Positions 54,572-63,361 of a stretch of 64,000 nt of DNA are shown piece by piece. Made by a program: the position numbers and the translations under genes. The notes beneath the pieces were generated by a model that saw only the letters and a program-made list of their open reading frames with translations, had not been told where the DNA came from and made no database searches. The number at the start of each line of letters is the position of its first letter. Within the stretch, counting starts at the first letter, position 1. Source of the DNA: Paenibacillus lactis (lineage in GTDB: Bacteria > Bacillota > Bacilli > Paenibacillales > Paenibacillaceae). Location of the stretch: the NCBI RefSeq assembly GCF_017873605.1, contig NZ_JAGGKI010000004.1, forward strand, positions 388,182 through 452,181, given 5' to 3'.

Positions 54572-55924
54572 TTATTCCTCCGTAGCGTTGGCTGCTTCTT
54601 GCGCCGCTTGAACGTTCTCCAGCATCTTCTGAGCGTCAAGCTCGCCGCCGATTACCTGCTGGATGCCCATGCTCAGCGCGGTGTTCACGTCAGCCTGCAC
54701 GAGCGCGTCAAAGGCAGGGAAGGATTTGCCGATCTCGCTGACCCCTTTGAAAATATCCTGCATAAGCGGATCGTCGGACGTCGAGTTCATCGTTTCCAGA
54801 TCCATCTTCATTGCCGGAAGCACACCGTCTTCCTTCAGACCGCGCAGCTGCATTTCATCGGTCCACATGTTCTTGATAAATTCCTTGACGGCCTGCAGCT
54901 TACGCGGATCATTGGCCACTTCGGCCGAGAAGCCGTAACCGTTATTCGCATCCTGCATGACGACGACAGGGTCGCCCGCATTTACAGGCGGCAGGTTGAA
55001 ATAACCGATCTTGCCGACCATATCGCCAGCCTGCTCCGGATCACGGAATACCGAGTTGGCCCATGAGCCGTCCATCATCATGATAGCTTCGCCGGAGAGA
55101 ATCTGGTTTCTCATGTCCGCATACTCGAATCCGAGCTCGCCCTTCTTGAAATAACCTTTCTCCACCCATTCCTGATGCTTCTTCACGCCTTCGACCACTT
55201 TCGGATCGGTCCACTTCGTTTCGCCGGTCTTGAAGCCGTACGTCACTTCCGGTCCTGCGTAGTAGCTCCACAGGTTGTTGGTAGTCATCAGCGGAATCCA
55301 TGCGTCCTTCGAGGATTGCGCAAACGGGATTTTGCCGTCCGCCTTGATCGCTTCCGCGATTTGCTCCAGCTCGGCCAGCGATTTCGGAACGGAGAGGCCT
55401 TTCTGCTCGAAATATTCTTTGTTATAGAAAATACCTTCGATGGAGCCGCCGATTGGCAATCCGTAGATTTTGCCGTCGTGGGTGAAAGGATCCAGCGTCG
55501 TAAATTTGTCTTTAATGCCAAGCTCGTCAAGGATTGGCGTCAGATCGAGCATCAGCCCTTCCTTTGCATATACGCCTGCGTCCGGGCTTCCGAACACATC
55601 GAACACTTCCGGCGGCTTGCCGGCGGCCATCTCGCCTCTAAGCTTCTCTTTGCGGTTCACCTCCGAGTCGACGGCATCCAGCTTGATCTTCAGGCCAGGC
55701 ACCGCCGCCTCGGTTTTGCTGACGACGTCGTTCAGCAGCGCAAGACGGAATTTCTTGGATTCGCCCACTTGCGTGTGGCGGATCGTAATCTCAAACGGTT
55801 CGTTGCCCGCTGCACCGCCCGTACCGCCTGACGGCTTCTCGGCTCCCTTGCCTCCGCAAGCGGACAACAGCGCAGACGAGACGAATAGAAGCGACATGAG
55901 TAATGCCAGACCCTTTTTCTTCAT
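54572..55924 (-). CDS. Sugar-binding lipoprotein of ABC transporter
   Basis: 450 residues. Lipoprotein signal with lipobox LLSACGG (Cys near 22). A long family-1 extracellular binding domain with DGKIYGLPIGGSIEGIFYNKEYFEQKG and MMMDGSWAN segments typical of CUT1 proteins. Linked to two permeases, a YesMN two-component system and a GH3 hexosaminidase; N-acetylglucosamine oligosaccharides are the best guess at substrate. The upstream region holds a cre-like site over the -10 box. Confidence 0.93.
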   Translation of the reverse strand: MKKKGLALLMSLLFVSSALLSACGGKGAEKPSGGTGGAAGNEPFEITIRHTQVGESKKFRLALLNDVVSKTEAAVPGLKIKLDAVDSEVNRKEKLRGEMAAGKPPEVFDVFGSPDAGVYAKEGLMLDLTPILDELGIKDKFTTLDPFTHDGKIYGLPIGGSIEGIFYNKEYFEQKGLSVPKSLAELEQIAEAIKADGKIPFAQSSKDAWIPLMTTNNLWSYYAGPEVTYGFKTGETKWTDPKVVEGVKKHQEWVEKGYFKKGELGFEYADMRNQILSGEAIMMMDGSWANSVFRDPEQAGDMVGKIGYFNLPPVNAGDPVVVMQDANNGYGFSAEVANDPRKLQAVKEFIKNMWTDEMQLRGLKEDGVLPAMKMDLETMNSTSDDPLMQDIFKGVSEIGKSFPAFDALVQADVNTALSMGIQQVIGGELDAQKMLENVQAAQEAANATEE

Positions 55925-55969
55925 TGTCTTTGACCCTCCAAAAGGTTTGTTTGTTTTTGTTACATCTTC

Positions 55970-55988
55970 ATTATAGAAAGCGATTCCA
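55970..55988 (-). promoter_or_regulatory. Promoter -10 with overlapping cre site before sugar operon
   Basis: Minus strand TGGAATCGCTTTCT (55975-55988) matches the cre consensus TGWAANCGNTWNCW at 13 of 14 positions and runs into TATAAT (55970-55975). CcpA bound here would block transcription. No good -35 is visible, which fits dependence on the YesN-type activator. Confidence 0.6.
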
Positions 55989-56035
55989 TTCTCCGATAGG
56001 TCGACATTATTCTATCTTAGGGATAAAATCTTCCA

Positions 56036-56078
56036 CAAAAAACAGTGACCCTTCCATATTCAGGAAAGGTCACTGTCA
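56036..56078 (-). terminator. Terminator of pflA
   Basis: ACAGTGACC and GGTCACTGT arms with inner TTCC/GGAA pairing; six T follow on the minus strand. Confidence 0.9.
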
Positions 56079-56141
56079 TTTATCTTAACACATTATGTGG
56101 CATTAATTCTGCTATAAAGGGATACCGTACTAAGCAGTACC

Positions 56142-56861
56142 TCAGATAACTTCTCCAATCAACCGGTATGCGCGCGCCACTTCCTCCTCTGTCGGCGAAG
56201 GCACGCCTTCCAGCGGATAGGCCATCCCAAGCTCCTTCCACTTGTACACGCCCATTTGGTGATACGGCAGGATTTCGAATTTATCCACGCCCTTAAGCGT
56301 GCGTATAAACTGCCCCAGATCGGCAAGATCTTCCTCTTCGTCGTGGATGCCCGGAACGAATACATGCCTGATCCACATCTTTTTTCCGTGGTCCGACAAC
56401 CATCTGGCCATCTTCAGCGTGCGCTCATTGGATTTGCCTGTAAGCGCGATATGCTTGTCGTCGCGAATATGCTTAAGGTCCAGCAGCACAAGGTCTGTAT
56501 AATCCAGCAGCTCCGCAATTTTATCCGGTTCGTTGTACCCGTTACTGTCCAAGGCCGTATGCAAGTTCCAGCGTTTCTTCACTTCCTTGAACAATTCGGC
56601 CACGAACGGGTATTGCAGCGTCGGCTCCCCGCCGGAAACCGTCAGCCCTCCGCCTGAACCGCGGTAATAGCTTAAATACGGCTCGATCTCCCGGCATACC
56701 TCCTCCACCGTCATCTCCTGACCTTCGTGCAACCCCCACGTGTCCGGGTTATGGCAGTATTGGCATTTTAACAGGCAGCCCTGCATGAAGAGCACGAAGC
56801 GGATACCCGGACCGTCCACCGTTCCGAACGTTTCTATGGAGTGTACATGGCCTTTCAGCAT
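56142..56861 (-). CDS. pflA: Pyruvate formate-lyase activating enzyme
   Basis: 239 residues. Radical SAM enzyme: the cluster motif CLLKCQYC is at about residues 29-36, with GGGLTVSGGEP and the DLKH segment afterwards. It uses SAM and a 4Fe-4S cluster to place the glycyl radical on PflB, so it works only without oxygen. It is 106 bp after pflB and shares its transcript; the terminator follows. Confidence 0.96.
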   Translation of the reverse strand: MLKGHVHSIETFGTVDGPGIRFVLFMQGCLLKCQYCHNPDTWGLHEGQEMTVEEVCREIEPYLSYYRGSGGGLTVSGGEPTLQYPFVAELFKEVKKRWNLHTALDSNGYNEPDKIAELLDYTDLVLLDLKHIRDDKHIALTGKSNERTLKMARWLSDHGKKMWIRHVFVPGIHDEEEDLADLGQFIRTLKGVDKFEILPYHQMGVYKWKELGMAYPLEGVPSPTEEEVARAYRLIGEVI

Positions 56862-56967
56862 GGGGCATCATCCTTTCTGTATCCGCTTAGTCATCCGGGA
56901 CTTTCTCCCGCTGCTCGTATTCCGGCTCTACCGGCCAAGTTTCGTATTATGCCTTTATCGCCTATCA

Positions 56968-59214
56968 TCACATCGAACCGTGGAAGGTCCGGTTGATGAC
57001 ATCCAGCTGCTGCTCGCGGGTAAGCTTGACGAAGTTGACCGCATATCCGGATACGCGCACCGTCAGCTGCGGGTAGTTCTCCGGATGCTCCATCGCGTCG
57101 ATCAGCTGCTCTCTGTCGAATACGTTGACGTTCAAGTGGTGGGCGTCATCGCCAAAGTATCCGTCCAGCATCGCTACGAGATTGCGAATGCGGGTATCGG
57201 CGTCCTTGCCCAGCGCCTTCGGCACGATCGAGAACGTATTCGAGATACCGTCGAGGCTGTCCTCGTACGGGAGCTTTGCAACCGACGTCAGCGAGGCGAG
57301 CGCTCCCTTCTTGTCGCGGCCGTGCATCGGATTCGCCCCTGGCGCGAACGGTTCGCCCGCTTTGCGACCGTCCGGCGTCGTTCCCGTTTTCTTCCCGTAG
57401 ACGACGTTCGACGTAATGGTCAGCACCGACTGCGTCGGCATGGCATCCCGGTATGCTTTGTGCTTGCGGATCATGCTCATAAACGATTCCACCAGCTCCA
57501 CCGCGATGCTGTCCACCCGGTCATCGTTGTTGCCGTAGCAAGGGAAGTCCCCCTCGATCTCGAAATCCACGGCAATCCCCTGCTCATTTCGAATCGGCTT
57601 AACCTTCGCGTGCTTGATGGCGCTCAGCGAATCCGCCGCTACGGACAGGCCGGCGATCCCGCATGCCATCGTCCGTAAAATATCCCGGTCATGCAGCGCC
57701 ATCTCGATCCGTTCATAGCTGTATTTGTCATGCATATAGTGGATGACGTTCAGCGTATTCATATAAAGCTTCGCCAGCCATTCCATCATCGGCTTGAACC
57801 GCTTCATGACCTCGTCGTAGCTGAGAACCTCGGCCGTGATCGCCGGATATTCCGGGCCGACCTGGGCGCCGCTCTTCTCGTCCTTGCCGCCGTTAATGGC
57901 ATATAGCAGCGCTTTGGCCAAGTTCGCCCTTGCGCCGAAGAATTGCATTTGCTTGCCGATTCGCATCGCCGAAACGCAGCAGGCGATCCCGTAGTCATCC
58001 CCGTAAATCGGGCGCATCAGATCATCGTTCTCGTATTGGATCGAGCTGGTTTCGATCGAAACCTTGGCGCAATATTTCTTGAAGGCTTCCGGCAGCTTCT
58101 CGGACCATAGGACAGTCAGGTTCGGTTCCGGAGCAGGTCCCAGATTATACAGGGTATGCAGGAAGCGGAAGCTGTTCTTCGTCACGCGGGTAACGCCGTT
58201 TACGGACATGCCGCCGATCGATTCCGTCACCCAAGTCGGATCTCCGCTGAACAGTTCGTTGTAGTCCGGCGTACGCAGGAATTTTACGATACGCAGCTTC
58301 ATGACAAAATGGTCCACCAGCTCCTGAGCCGTCTCTTCCGTCAGCTTGCCCTCGGCGAGATCGCGCTCGATGTAAATATCAAGGAAGGAAGATACCCTGC
58401 CAAGCGACATCGCGGCCCCGTTCTGTTCCTTGATCGCCGCCAGATAGCCGAAATACAGCCACTGGAACGCTTCCTTCGCCGTATTGGCCGGTTTGGAGAT
58501 GTCATAACCGTGCATGGCCGCCATTTCCTTCAGCTCTTTCAGCGCCCGGATCTGCTCCGACAGCTCTTCGCGCAGACGGATAACCGGCTCATCCATCGCG
58601 TCCACTTCAAGCTCGGCCAGCTCCCTAAGCTTATCCTGCACAAGCGCGTCGACTCCGTACAAGGCCACTCGGCGGTAGTCCCCAATAATGCGTCCGCGTC
58701 CGTAAGCATCCGGAAGGCCGGTGATGATTCCGGCTTTGCGCGCTGCCCGCATTTCGGAAGTGTATGCATCGAACACACCCTGGTTATGGGTTTTGCGGAT
58801 ATGGGTAAACATATCCACGATGCCCTGCGGCATTTCAAAGCCGTACGCATTACATGCGTCAATCATCATCCGGATGCCGCCGAACGGCTGAATCGAGCGC
58901 TTGAACGGCTCATCGGTCTGAAGTCCGACGATCTTCTCCTTCTCTTTGTCCAAATATCCCGGCTGATGGGAGGTGATCGTCGACGGCGTATTCACATCAA
59001 CGTCCAGCACCCCTCCGGCCTCACGTTCCCTGCGGGTTAAATCGGATACGATGTCCCAGAGAGCCTTTGTGTTATCCGTCGGCCCGGCAAGAAACTCCTC
59101 GTTCCCCTCATAAGGCGTTATGTTTCTGGCAATAAAATCGTTGACGTCGACTCTCCTATTCCATTTCCCTGACTTAAAACCTCTCCAGCCTGCATACTGC
59201 TCCATCACCGACAT
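56968..59214 (-). CDS. pflB: Formate C-acetyltransferase (pyruvate formate-lyase)
   Basis: 748 residues, full length. It splits pyruvate with CoA to acetyl-CoA and formate in anaerobic metabolism. The paired catalytic cysteines are in [11 protein letters not shown], and the glycyl radical site is RVSGYAVNF near the C-terminus. AGGAGG before the ATG. Three FNR-type palindromes lie in the 387-bp region upstream, and pflA follows. Confidence 0.98.
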   Translation of the reverse strand: MSVMEQYAGWRGFKSGKWNRRVDVNDFIARNITPYEGNEEFLAGPTDNTKALWDIVSDLTRREREAGGVLDVDVNTPSTITSHQPGYLDKEKEKIVGLQTDEPFKRSIQPFGGIRMMIDACNAYGFEMPQGIVDMFTHIRKTHNQGVFDAYTSEMRAARKAGIITGLPDAYGRGRIIGDYRRVALYGVDALVQDKLRELAELEVDAMDEPVIRLREELSEQIRALKELKEMAAMHGYDISKPANTAKEAFQWLYFGYLAAIKEQNGAAMSLGRVSSFLDIYIERDLAEGKLTEETAQELVDHFVMKLRIVKFLRTPDYNELFSGDPTWVTESIGGMSVNGVTRVTKNSFRFLHTLYNLGPAPEPNLTVLWSEKLPEAFKKYCAKVSIETSSIQYENDDLMRPIYGDDYGIACCVSAMRIGKQMQFFGARANLAKALLYAINGGKDEKSGAQVGPEYPAITAEVLSYDEVMKRFKPMMEWLAKLYMNTLNVIHYMHDKYSYERIEMALHDRDILRTMACGIAGLSVAADSLSAIKHAKVKPIRNEQGIAVDFEIEGDFPCYGNNDDRVDSIAVELVESFMSMIRKHKAYRDAMPTQSVLTITSNVVYGKKTGTTPDGRKAGEPFAPGANPMHGRDKKGALASLTSVAKLPYEDSLDGISNTFSIVPKALGKDADTRIRNLVAMLDGYFGDDAHHLNVNVFDREQLIDAMEHPENYPQLTVRVSGYAVNFVKLTREQQLDVINRTFHGSM

Positions 59215-59312
59215 TTCGAATCCCTCCTAGTTTTAAGCTGCGGCCTGCGGCAATACGGCGGGAACCCTCCGCACCGCGGGAAGTCTCTGGCTTTCAGATT
59301 CAAACCCTTAAA

Positions 59313-59328
59313 TGTGATTTATTTCACT
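59313..59328. promoter_or_regulatory. FNR-type box 1 upstream of pflB
   Basis: TGTGATTTATTTCACT matches TGTGA-N6-TCACA at nine of ten fixed positions. Centre is 106 bp from the pflB start. No -10 lies at the class II distance, so its role may be secondary or repressive. Confidence 0.65.
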
Positions 59329-59413
59329 AATTGAGGCGCGCCGGTTCCGTCTTTTGCCCGCAAGCTGCATTTGTAAAGATCCGAGATTCATCTCGCTTAT
59401 TTTGTACACCCTT

Positions 59414-59456
59414 ATTGTAACCCTGGTGGATCTTTACATCTGTGATATAAGTCACA
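59414..59456 (-). promoter_or_regulatory. FNR-dependent pflB promoter (box 2 plus -10)
   Basis: TGTGATATAAGTCACA (59441-59456) is a perfect FNR box. On the minus strand a TACAAT -10 (59414-59419) is centred 32 bp away, giving a start near 59407 and the box at -41.5, the class II activation position. Confidence 0.75.
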
Positions 59457-59470
59457 AGGATGCAGCTTTT

Positions 59471-59486
59471 CGTGACTTTTATCACC
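59471..59486. promoter_or_regulatory. FNR-type box 3 upstream of pflB
   Basis: CGTGACTTTTATCACC matches the FNR consensus at eight of ten fixed positions. It is 30 bp above box 2, at about -71.5 of the predicted pflB start. Confidence 0.5.
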
Positions 59487-59516
59487 CGAATTTGCAGGCC
59501 GGGGTTGGAAACAAAT

Positions 59517-59562
59517 ATGCAGCCTTCTGCTATCGGCTGACGTGGCCGGCAGAAGGCTGCAT
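59517..59562 (-). terminator. Terminator of adhE
   Basis: ATGCAGCCTTCTGC (59517-59530) and GCAGAAGGCTGCAT (59549-59562) form a perfect 14-bp stem with an 18-base loop; ATTTGTTT follows on the minus strand. Confidence 0.85.
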
Positions 59563-59601
59563 CCATCCCTCTAGGGTTTACTTACCCTTCGTCTCGTATG
59601 G

Positions 59602-62235
59602 TTAAAACCGTCCATAGAACGCGTTGCGATATACATCCGCAAGCTCCGACACGAGCGGCAGCTTCGGATTGCTCGTCGTACACTGGTCCTCAAACGCACG
59701 GTCGGCTAGCTCGTCGACGCGATTCTCGAAATCCTGTGGATCAATGCCAAGCTGCTGGAACGATTCTTCGATGCCGAGCTTGGCATTCAATTCCCGAATC
59801 GCAAGGATCAGACTATTGACGCCCTCCTCCGTCGTCCTAGCCGGCAGACCGAGAATCCGAGCGATCTCGGCATACCGCTGATCAGCCACAAAATGGGTAT
59901 ATTTCGGCCAAGCGGCGAATTTTGTCGGCTTCTTCGCATTGTAGCGGATGACGTGCGGCATAAGGATCGCATTCGTCCGGCCATGTGCGGTATGGTACTG
60001 ACCGCCCCATTTATGCGCAAGGCTGTGGTTGATGCCCAGGAACGCATTGGCGAAGGCCATGCCGGCCAGCGTCGAGGCATTATGCATTTTTTCCCGGGCC
60101 AGCTTGTCGCCGGTAAGCGCCGATTGCTCCAGATACTGGAATACGAGCTGAATGGCCTTGATGGCAAGCCCATCCGTATAATCGTTCGCCATGATCGAGA
60201 CATAGGCTTCGATGGCATGCGTCAGCACGTCCATGCCGGTGTCGGCGACGGCGGTCTTCGGCAGCGTGTAGACAAATTCCGGATCAATGATCGCCACATC
60301 CGGCGTCAGCTCGTAATCGGCTAGCGGGTATTTGGTGTGCCCGGAAACTTTATCCGTGATTACGGCGAAGCTCGTGACCTCCGAGCCTGTGCCCGATGTG
60401 GTGGGAATGGCAACGAACTTCGCTTTCTGGCCAAGCTTCGGATACTTATACACCCGTTTGCGGATATCCATAAATTTCTGCTTCAGATCTTTGAAATCGG
60501 CATCCGGGTGCTCATAGAACAGCCACATCGCTTTCGCCGCATCCATCGGCGAACCGCCGCCGAGAGCAATGATGCAGTCCGGCTGGAACCTGTTCAGCAT
60601 TTCGGTTCCCCGTTCAACCGTAGTCGTTGAAGGATCCGGTTCGACCTCCGAGAACACCTCGATCGCTACGGGCGCTCTTCGCTGCCGCAAGTAATGCTCA
60701 ACCCGCTCCACGTACCCGAGCTTCACCATCATCGGGTCGGTGATAATGGCAATGCGCGATATGCCCGGCATTTTGGCAAGATACTGGGTGGAGCCTTTTT
60801 CGAAGTATATTTTATCCGGGACTTTAAACCACTGCATATTCACGGTTCTGCGGTTCACCCTTTTCACGTTGATCAGATTAACGGCCGTTACGTTGGAAGA
60901 GGTTGCGTTGCGGCCATACGATCCGCACCCCAGCGTCAGGGATGGAAGATTCGTATTGTAGATATCCCCGATTCCGCCCTGCGAGGACGGCTGGTTCACC
61001 AGAATGCGGCAGGTTTTCATGCGGCTCGAGAACGCCCGGATCACATCCTCATTATGCGAATGAATGACGGACGTATGTCCCATCCCTCCGAAGGCGACCA
61101 TTTCCTCCGAACGTTTGATGCCTTCCTGCGCGTTTTTGACACGGTAGCACGCCAGCACAGGGCTCAGCTTCTCCGCGGACAGGGGATAGCCCGGCCCGAC
61201 GCCGTCCAGCTCGGCTACCAGAATCTTGGTGCCTGCCGGGACATCAAGGCCGCATTGCTCGGCAATCTTAACCGCCGGCTGACCGACGATCGCAGAATTG
61301 ACCGCGCATTTGTCGGATATCATGGCCTTAGCCGACAGCTTCACGGTTTCTTCCTTGTTCATAAAATAGCAGCCGGCCGCCATCATTTTCTTCTTCACTT
61401 GCTCAAACACGGGCTCCTCGATAATGACAGCCTGCTCCGACGCGCAAATCATCCCGTTGTCGAACGTCTTCGATAAAATCAGGTCATTCACGGCCTGGTC
61501 GAGATCCGCCGACTTCTCGATAAAGCACGGCACGTTTCCCGGACCGACGCCGAGTGCCGGCTTGCCGCAGCTGTAAGCCGCTTTTACCATGGCGGAACCG
61601 CCGGTTGCCAATATGCACGCCACGTCCGGATGATGCATTAAAGCATTGGTCTTCTCCATGGACGGCTCCTCAATCCATTGAATGCAATCCGCCGGGGCTC
61701 CATGCTTACGCGCGGCCTCCAGCAAAATGGCAGCAGCCTCCCGGCTGCAAGCCTGTGCCGACGGATGGAATCCGAAAATGATCGGGTTGCGCGTCTTGAT
61801 CGAAATCAGTGCTTTGAAGATGGTGGTTGAGGTAGGGTTCGTTACGGGGGTGATCCCCATGATGATCCCGATCGGCTCGGCGATCTTTTGGAACTGGTCG
61901 TACGGGTTATCCTCTATCACGCCCACCGTTTTGTCGTATTTAATATTGTTATGGATGTACTCTGTTGCAAACAGGTTTTTGATGATCTTATCTTCGTATA
62001 CGCCGCGTCCGGTTTCTTCGACCGCCATTTTTGCCAGCTGCATATGCTTCTCGAGCCCGGCCATCGCCATCGCATGCACGATTCGGTCGACCTGTTCTTG
62101 GTCCAGCTCCATAAACTGCGCTTGAGCCCGGTTCGCCCGGTCGATTAAGCCCTGTACGTATTGTTCAGCCGTTTGTTCTTTGACTTTGGTTTCTGCGGAT
62201 GCTTTGGTTTCTCCAGATGCTTTGCTTACAGCCAT
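59602..62235 (-). CDS. adhE: Bifunctional acetaldehyde-CoA/alcohol dehydrogenase AdhE
   Basis: 877 residues from the ATG at 62235, nine bases after GGGAGG. N-terminal aldehyde dehydrogenase domain with the catalytic Cys in GMICASEQA; C-terminal iron-dependent alcohol dehydrogenase domain with PTTSGTGSEVTSF, and His ligands in NHSLAHKWGGQYHTAHGR. It reduces acetyl-CoA to ethanol and regenerates NAD+ in fermentation, using the acetyl-CoA from PflB. The first 20 residues are Lys/Thr/Glu-rich. A perfect FNR box lies upstream. Confidence 0.98.
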   Translation of the reverse strand: MAVSKASGETKASAETKVKEQTAEQYVQGLIDRANRAQAQFMELDQEQVDRIVHAMAMAGLEKHMQLAKMAVEETGRGVYEDKIIKNLFATEYIHNNIKYDKTVGVIEDNPYDQFQKIAEPIGIIMGITPVTNPTSTTIFKALISIKTRNPIIFGFHPSAQACSREAAAILLEAARKHGAPADCIQWIEEPSMEKTNALMHHPDVACILATGGSAMVKAAYSCGKPALGVGPGNVPCFIEKSADLDQAVNDLILSKTFDNGMICASEQAVIIEEPVFEQVKKKMMAAGCYFMNKEETVKLSAKAMISDKCAVNSAIVGQPAVKIAEQCGLDVPAGTKILVAELDGVGPGYPLSAEKLSPVLACYRVKNAQEGIKRSEEMVAFGGMGHTSVIHSHNEDVIRAFSSRMKTCRILVNQPSSQGGIGDIYNTNLPSLTLGCGSYGRNATSSNVTAVNLINVKRVNRRTVNMQWFKVPDKIYFEKGSTQYLAKMPGISRIAIITDPMMVKLGYVERVEHYLRQRRAPVAIEVFSEVEPDPSTTTVERGTEMLNRFQPDCIIALGGGSPMDAAKAMWLFYEHPDADFKDLKQKFMDIRKRVYKYPKLGQKAKFVAIPTTSGTGSEVTSFAVITDKVSGHTKYPLADYELTPDVAIIDPEFVYTLPKTAVADTGMDVLTHAIEAYVSIMANDYTDGLAIKAIQLVFQYLEQSALTGDKLAREKMHNASTLAGMAFANAFLGINHSLAHKWGGQYHTAHGRTNAILMPHVIRYNAKKPTKFAAWPKYTHFVADQRYAEIARILGLPARTTEEGVNSLILAIRELNAKLGIEESFQQLGIDPQDFENRVDELADRAFEDQCTTSNPKLPLVSELADVYRNAFYGRF

Positions 62236-62309
62236 CTCTCTCATCCTCCCATGATTTTCTGTTTGGTTGCTTTCGCGGTTGTTTATTGGTTTCTGTTGTC
62301 TACGGTTCG

Positions 62310-62359
62310 ATCGTAACATAGCGTCTCATAATATTATGTGAATTATTTCACATAATATT
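62310..62359 (-). promoter_or_regulatory. FNR-dependent adhE promoter
   Basis: TGTGAATTATTTCACA (62337-62352) is a perfect FNR box inside a longer palindrome with 12-bp arms (62330-62341 and 62348-62359). On the minus strand TACGAT (62310-62315) is centred 32 bp away, putting the box at -41.5, as at pflB. Confidence 0.78.
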
Positions 62360-62474
62360 GGTTCGGCTATATATTTTTATGATTCATGACATCCTCTTCG
62401 GAATTGGCTATCCGATATCTGTCGCGACCGGAGTGGCGCAAGGCCGAGAAAAGGTTAAGAGGATCCTCCCTATA

Positions 62475-62490
62475 CGTGAACTAGATCACA
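62475..62490. promoter_or_regulatory. FNR-type box between adhE and fnr
   Basis: CGTGAACTAGATCACA matches TGTGA-N6-TCACA at nine of ten positions. It is about 80 bp above the predicted fnr start site. Confidence 0.55.
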
Positions 62491-62528
62491 AAGTTTGAAA
62501 ATTCGCCACTATTTTCCTCCCAAATACC

Positions 62529-62557
62529 CTTTCAAGTGATTTTTTTCACGTTATAAT
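62529..62557 (+). promoter_or_regulatory. fnr promoter with an FNR-like box in its spacer
   Basis: CTTTCA (62529-62534) and TATAAT (62552-62557) are 17 bp apart; AGTGATTTTTTTCACG (62535-62550) fills the spacer. It matches the FNR consensus at eight of ten positions. Binding there would repress, pointing to autorepression. Confidence 0.55.
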
Positions 62558-62618
62558 GGAGGTAACAAATCATTCAAGATTGAACTGATCAAATTTAAAG
62601 ATGTTAGGAGATACCGAC

Positions 62619-63344
62619 ATGAATACTGTAGACAACGTTTTAGAACTAGAAAGCTTAGGGAATATCCAGTGCTTCTCGGAACAAAATCGAAACCGTCTGC
62701 TGGTTACCATGAAGGAACGCGCCCTCCCTGAAGGCTCGCATTTGTTCTGGGAAGGCGACTTGGCCGACAAGCTTTACTATGTAAAGCAGGGACGGATCAA
62801 ATTAACGAAAACGACCGATGAAGGCAAAGAGCTTATTCTATATATGTATCATCCGGGTGATCTGATCGGGCATGCCGATCCATTCATCAGCAGCAACCAC
62901 AGCTACTCGGCTGAAGTGCTGGAAAGCAGCGTGGTCGGCGTCATCGAGAACAAGGATCTGGAGCTGCTGGTTTGCCAGCATTGCGACTTCGCGATTGATT
63001 TCATGAAGTGGATGGGCGTCCACCACCGGATTACCCAGACCAAATTTCGGGATCTGATGATGTACGGCAAACCAGGGGCGCTGTGCTCGACGCTGATCCG
63101 TCTTGGCAATACGTACGGGCAGGAGCAGGCTGACGGAAGCACCTTGATCAACAAAAAAATTACCCATACGGACCTATCGAACATGATCGGAGCCACGCGC
63201 GAGAGTGTCAACCGCATGCTAAGCGATCTCCGCAAAAAAGAAGCGATCGAGTATGCAGGCGGGCTGATCGTCATTAAAGACTTGTCGATGCTGCAGGAAA
63301 TCTGCCACTGCGAGCTGTGTCCGAAGGAAATCTGCCGGATCTAG
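62619..63344 (+). CDS. fnr: Oxygen-sensing regulator Fnr (Bacillus type)
   Basis: 241 residues from the ATG at 62619, eight bases after AGGAG. Crp/Fnr family: cyclic-nucleotide-type beta-roll (about 20-120), dimer helix, then a C-terminal HTH (ITHTDLSNMIGATRESVNRMLSDLRK). B. subtilis Fnr holds its 4Fe-4S cluster with Cys227, Cys230, Cys235 and Asp141; here Cys231, Cys234, Cys239 (CELCPKEIC) and Asp145 are each shifted by four, so the same cluster is expected. An extra Cys229 is nearby. It should activate pflBA and adhE without oxygen. Confidence 0.95.
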   Translation: MNTVDNVLELESLGNIQCFSEQNRNRLLVTMKERALPEGSHLFWEGDLADKLYYVKQGRIKLTKTTDEGKELILYMYHPGDLIGHADPFISSNHSYSAEVLESSVVGVIENKDLELLVCQHCDFAIDFMKWMGVHHRITQTKFRDLMMYGKPGALCSTLIRLGNTYGQEQADGSTLINKKITHTDLSNMIGATRESVNRMLSDLRKKEAIEYAGGLIVIKDLSMLQEICHCELCPKEICRI

Positions 63345-63360
63345 GGTGACTTGGTCACCC
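63344..63360 (+). terminator. Small hairpin at the fnr stop
   Basis: GGGTGAC-TTG-GTCACCC is a perfect 7-bp stem that starts at the last base of the stop codon. There is no T-run, so termination alone is doubtful. Confidence 0.4.
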
Positions 63361-63361
63361 T

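Noticed and set aside
59441..59456. Crp-like instead of FNR sites
   Set aside because: The motif is shared by the family, but Firmicutes lack cAMP-Crp and a cysteine-bearing Fnr is encoded beside the sites.
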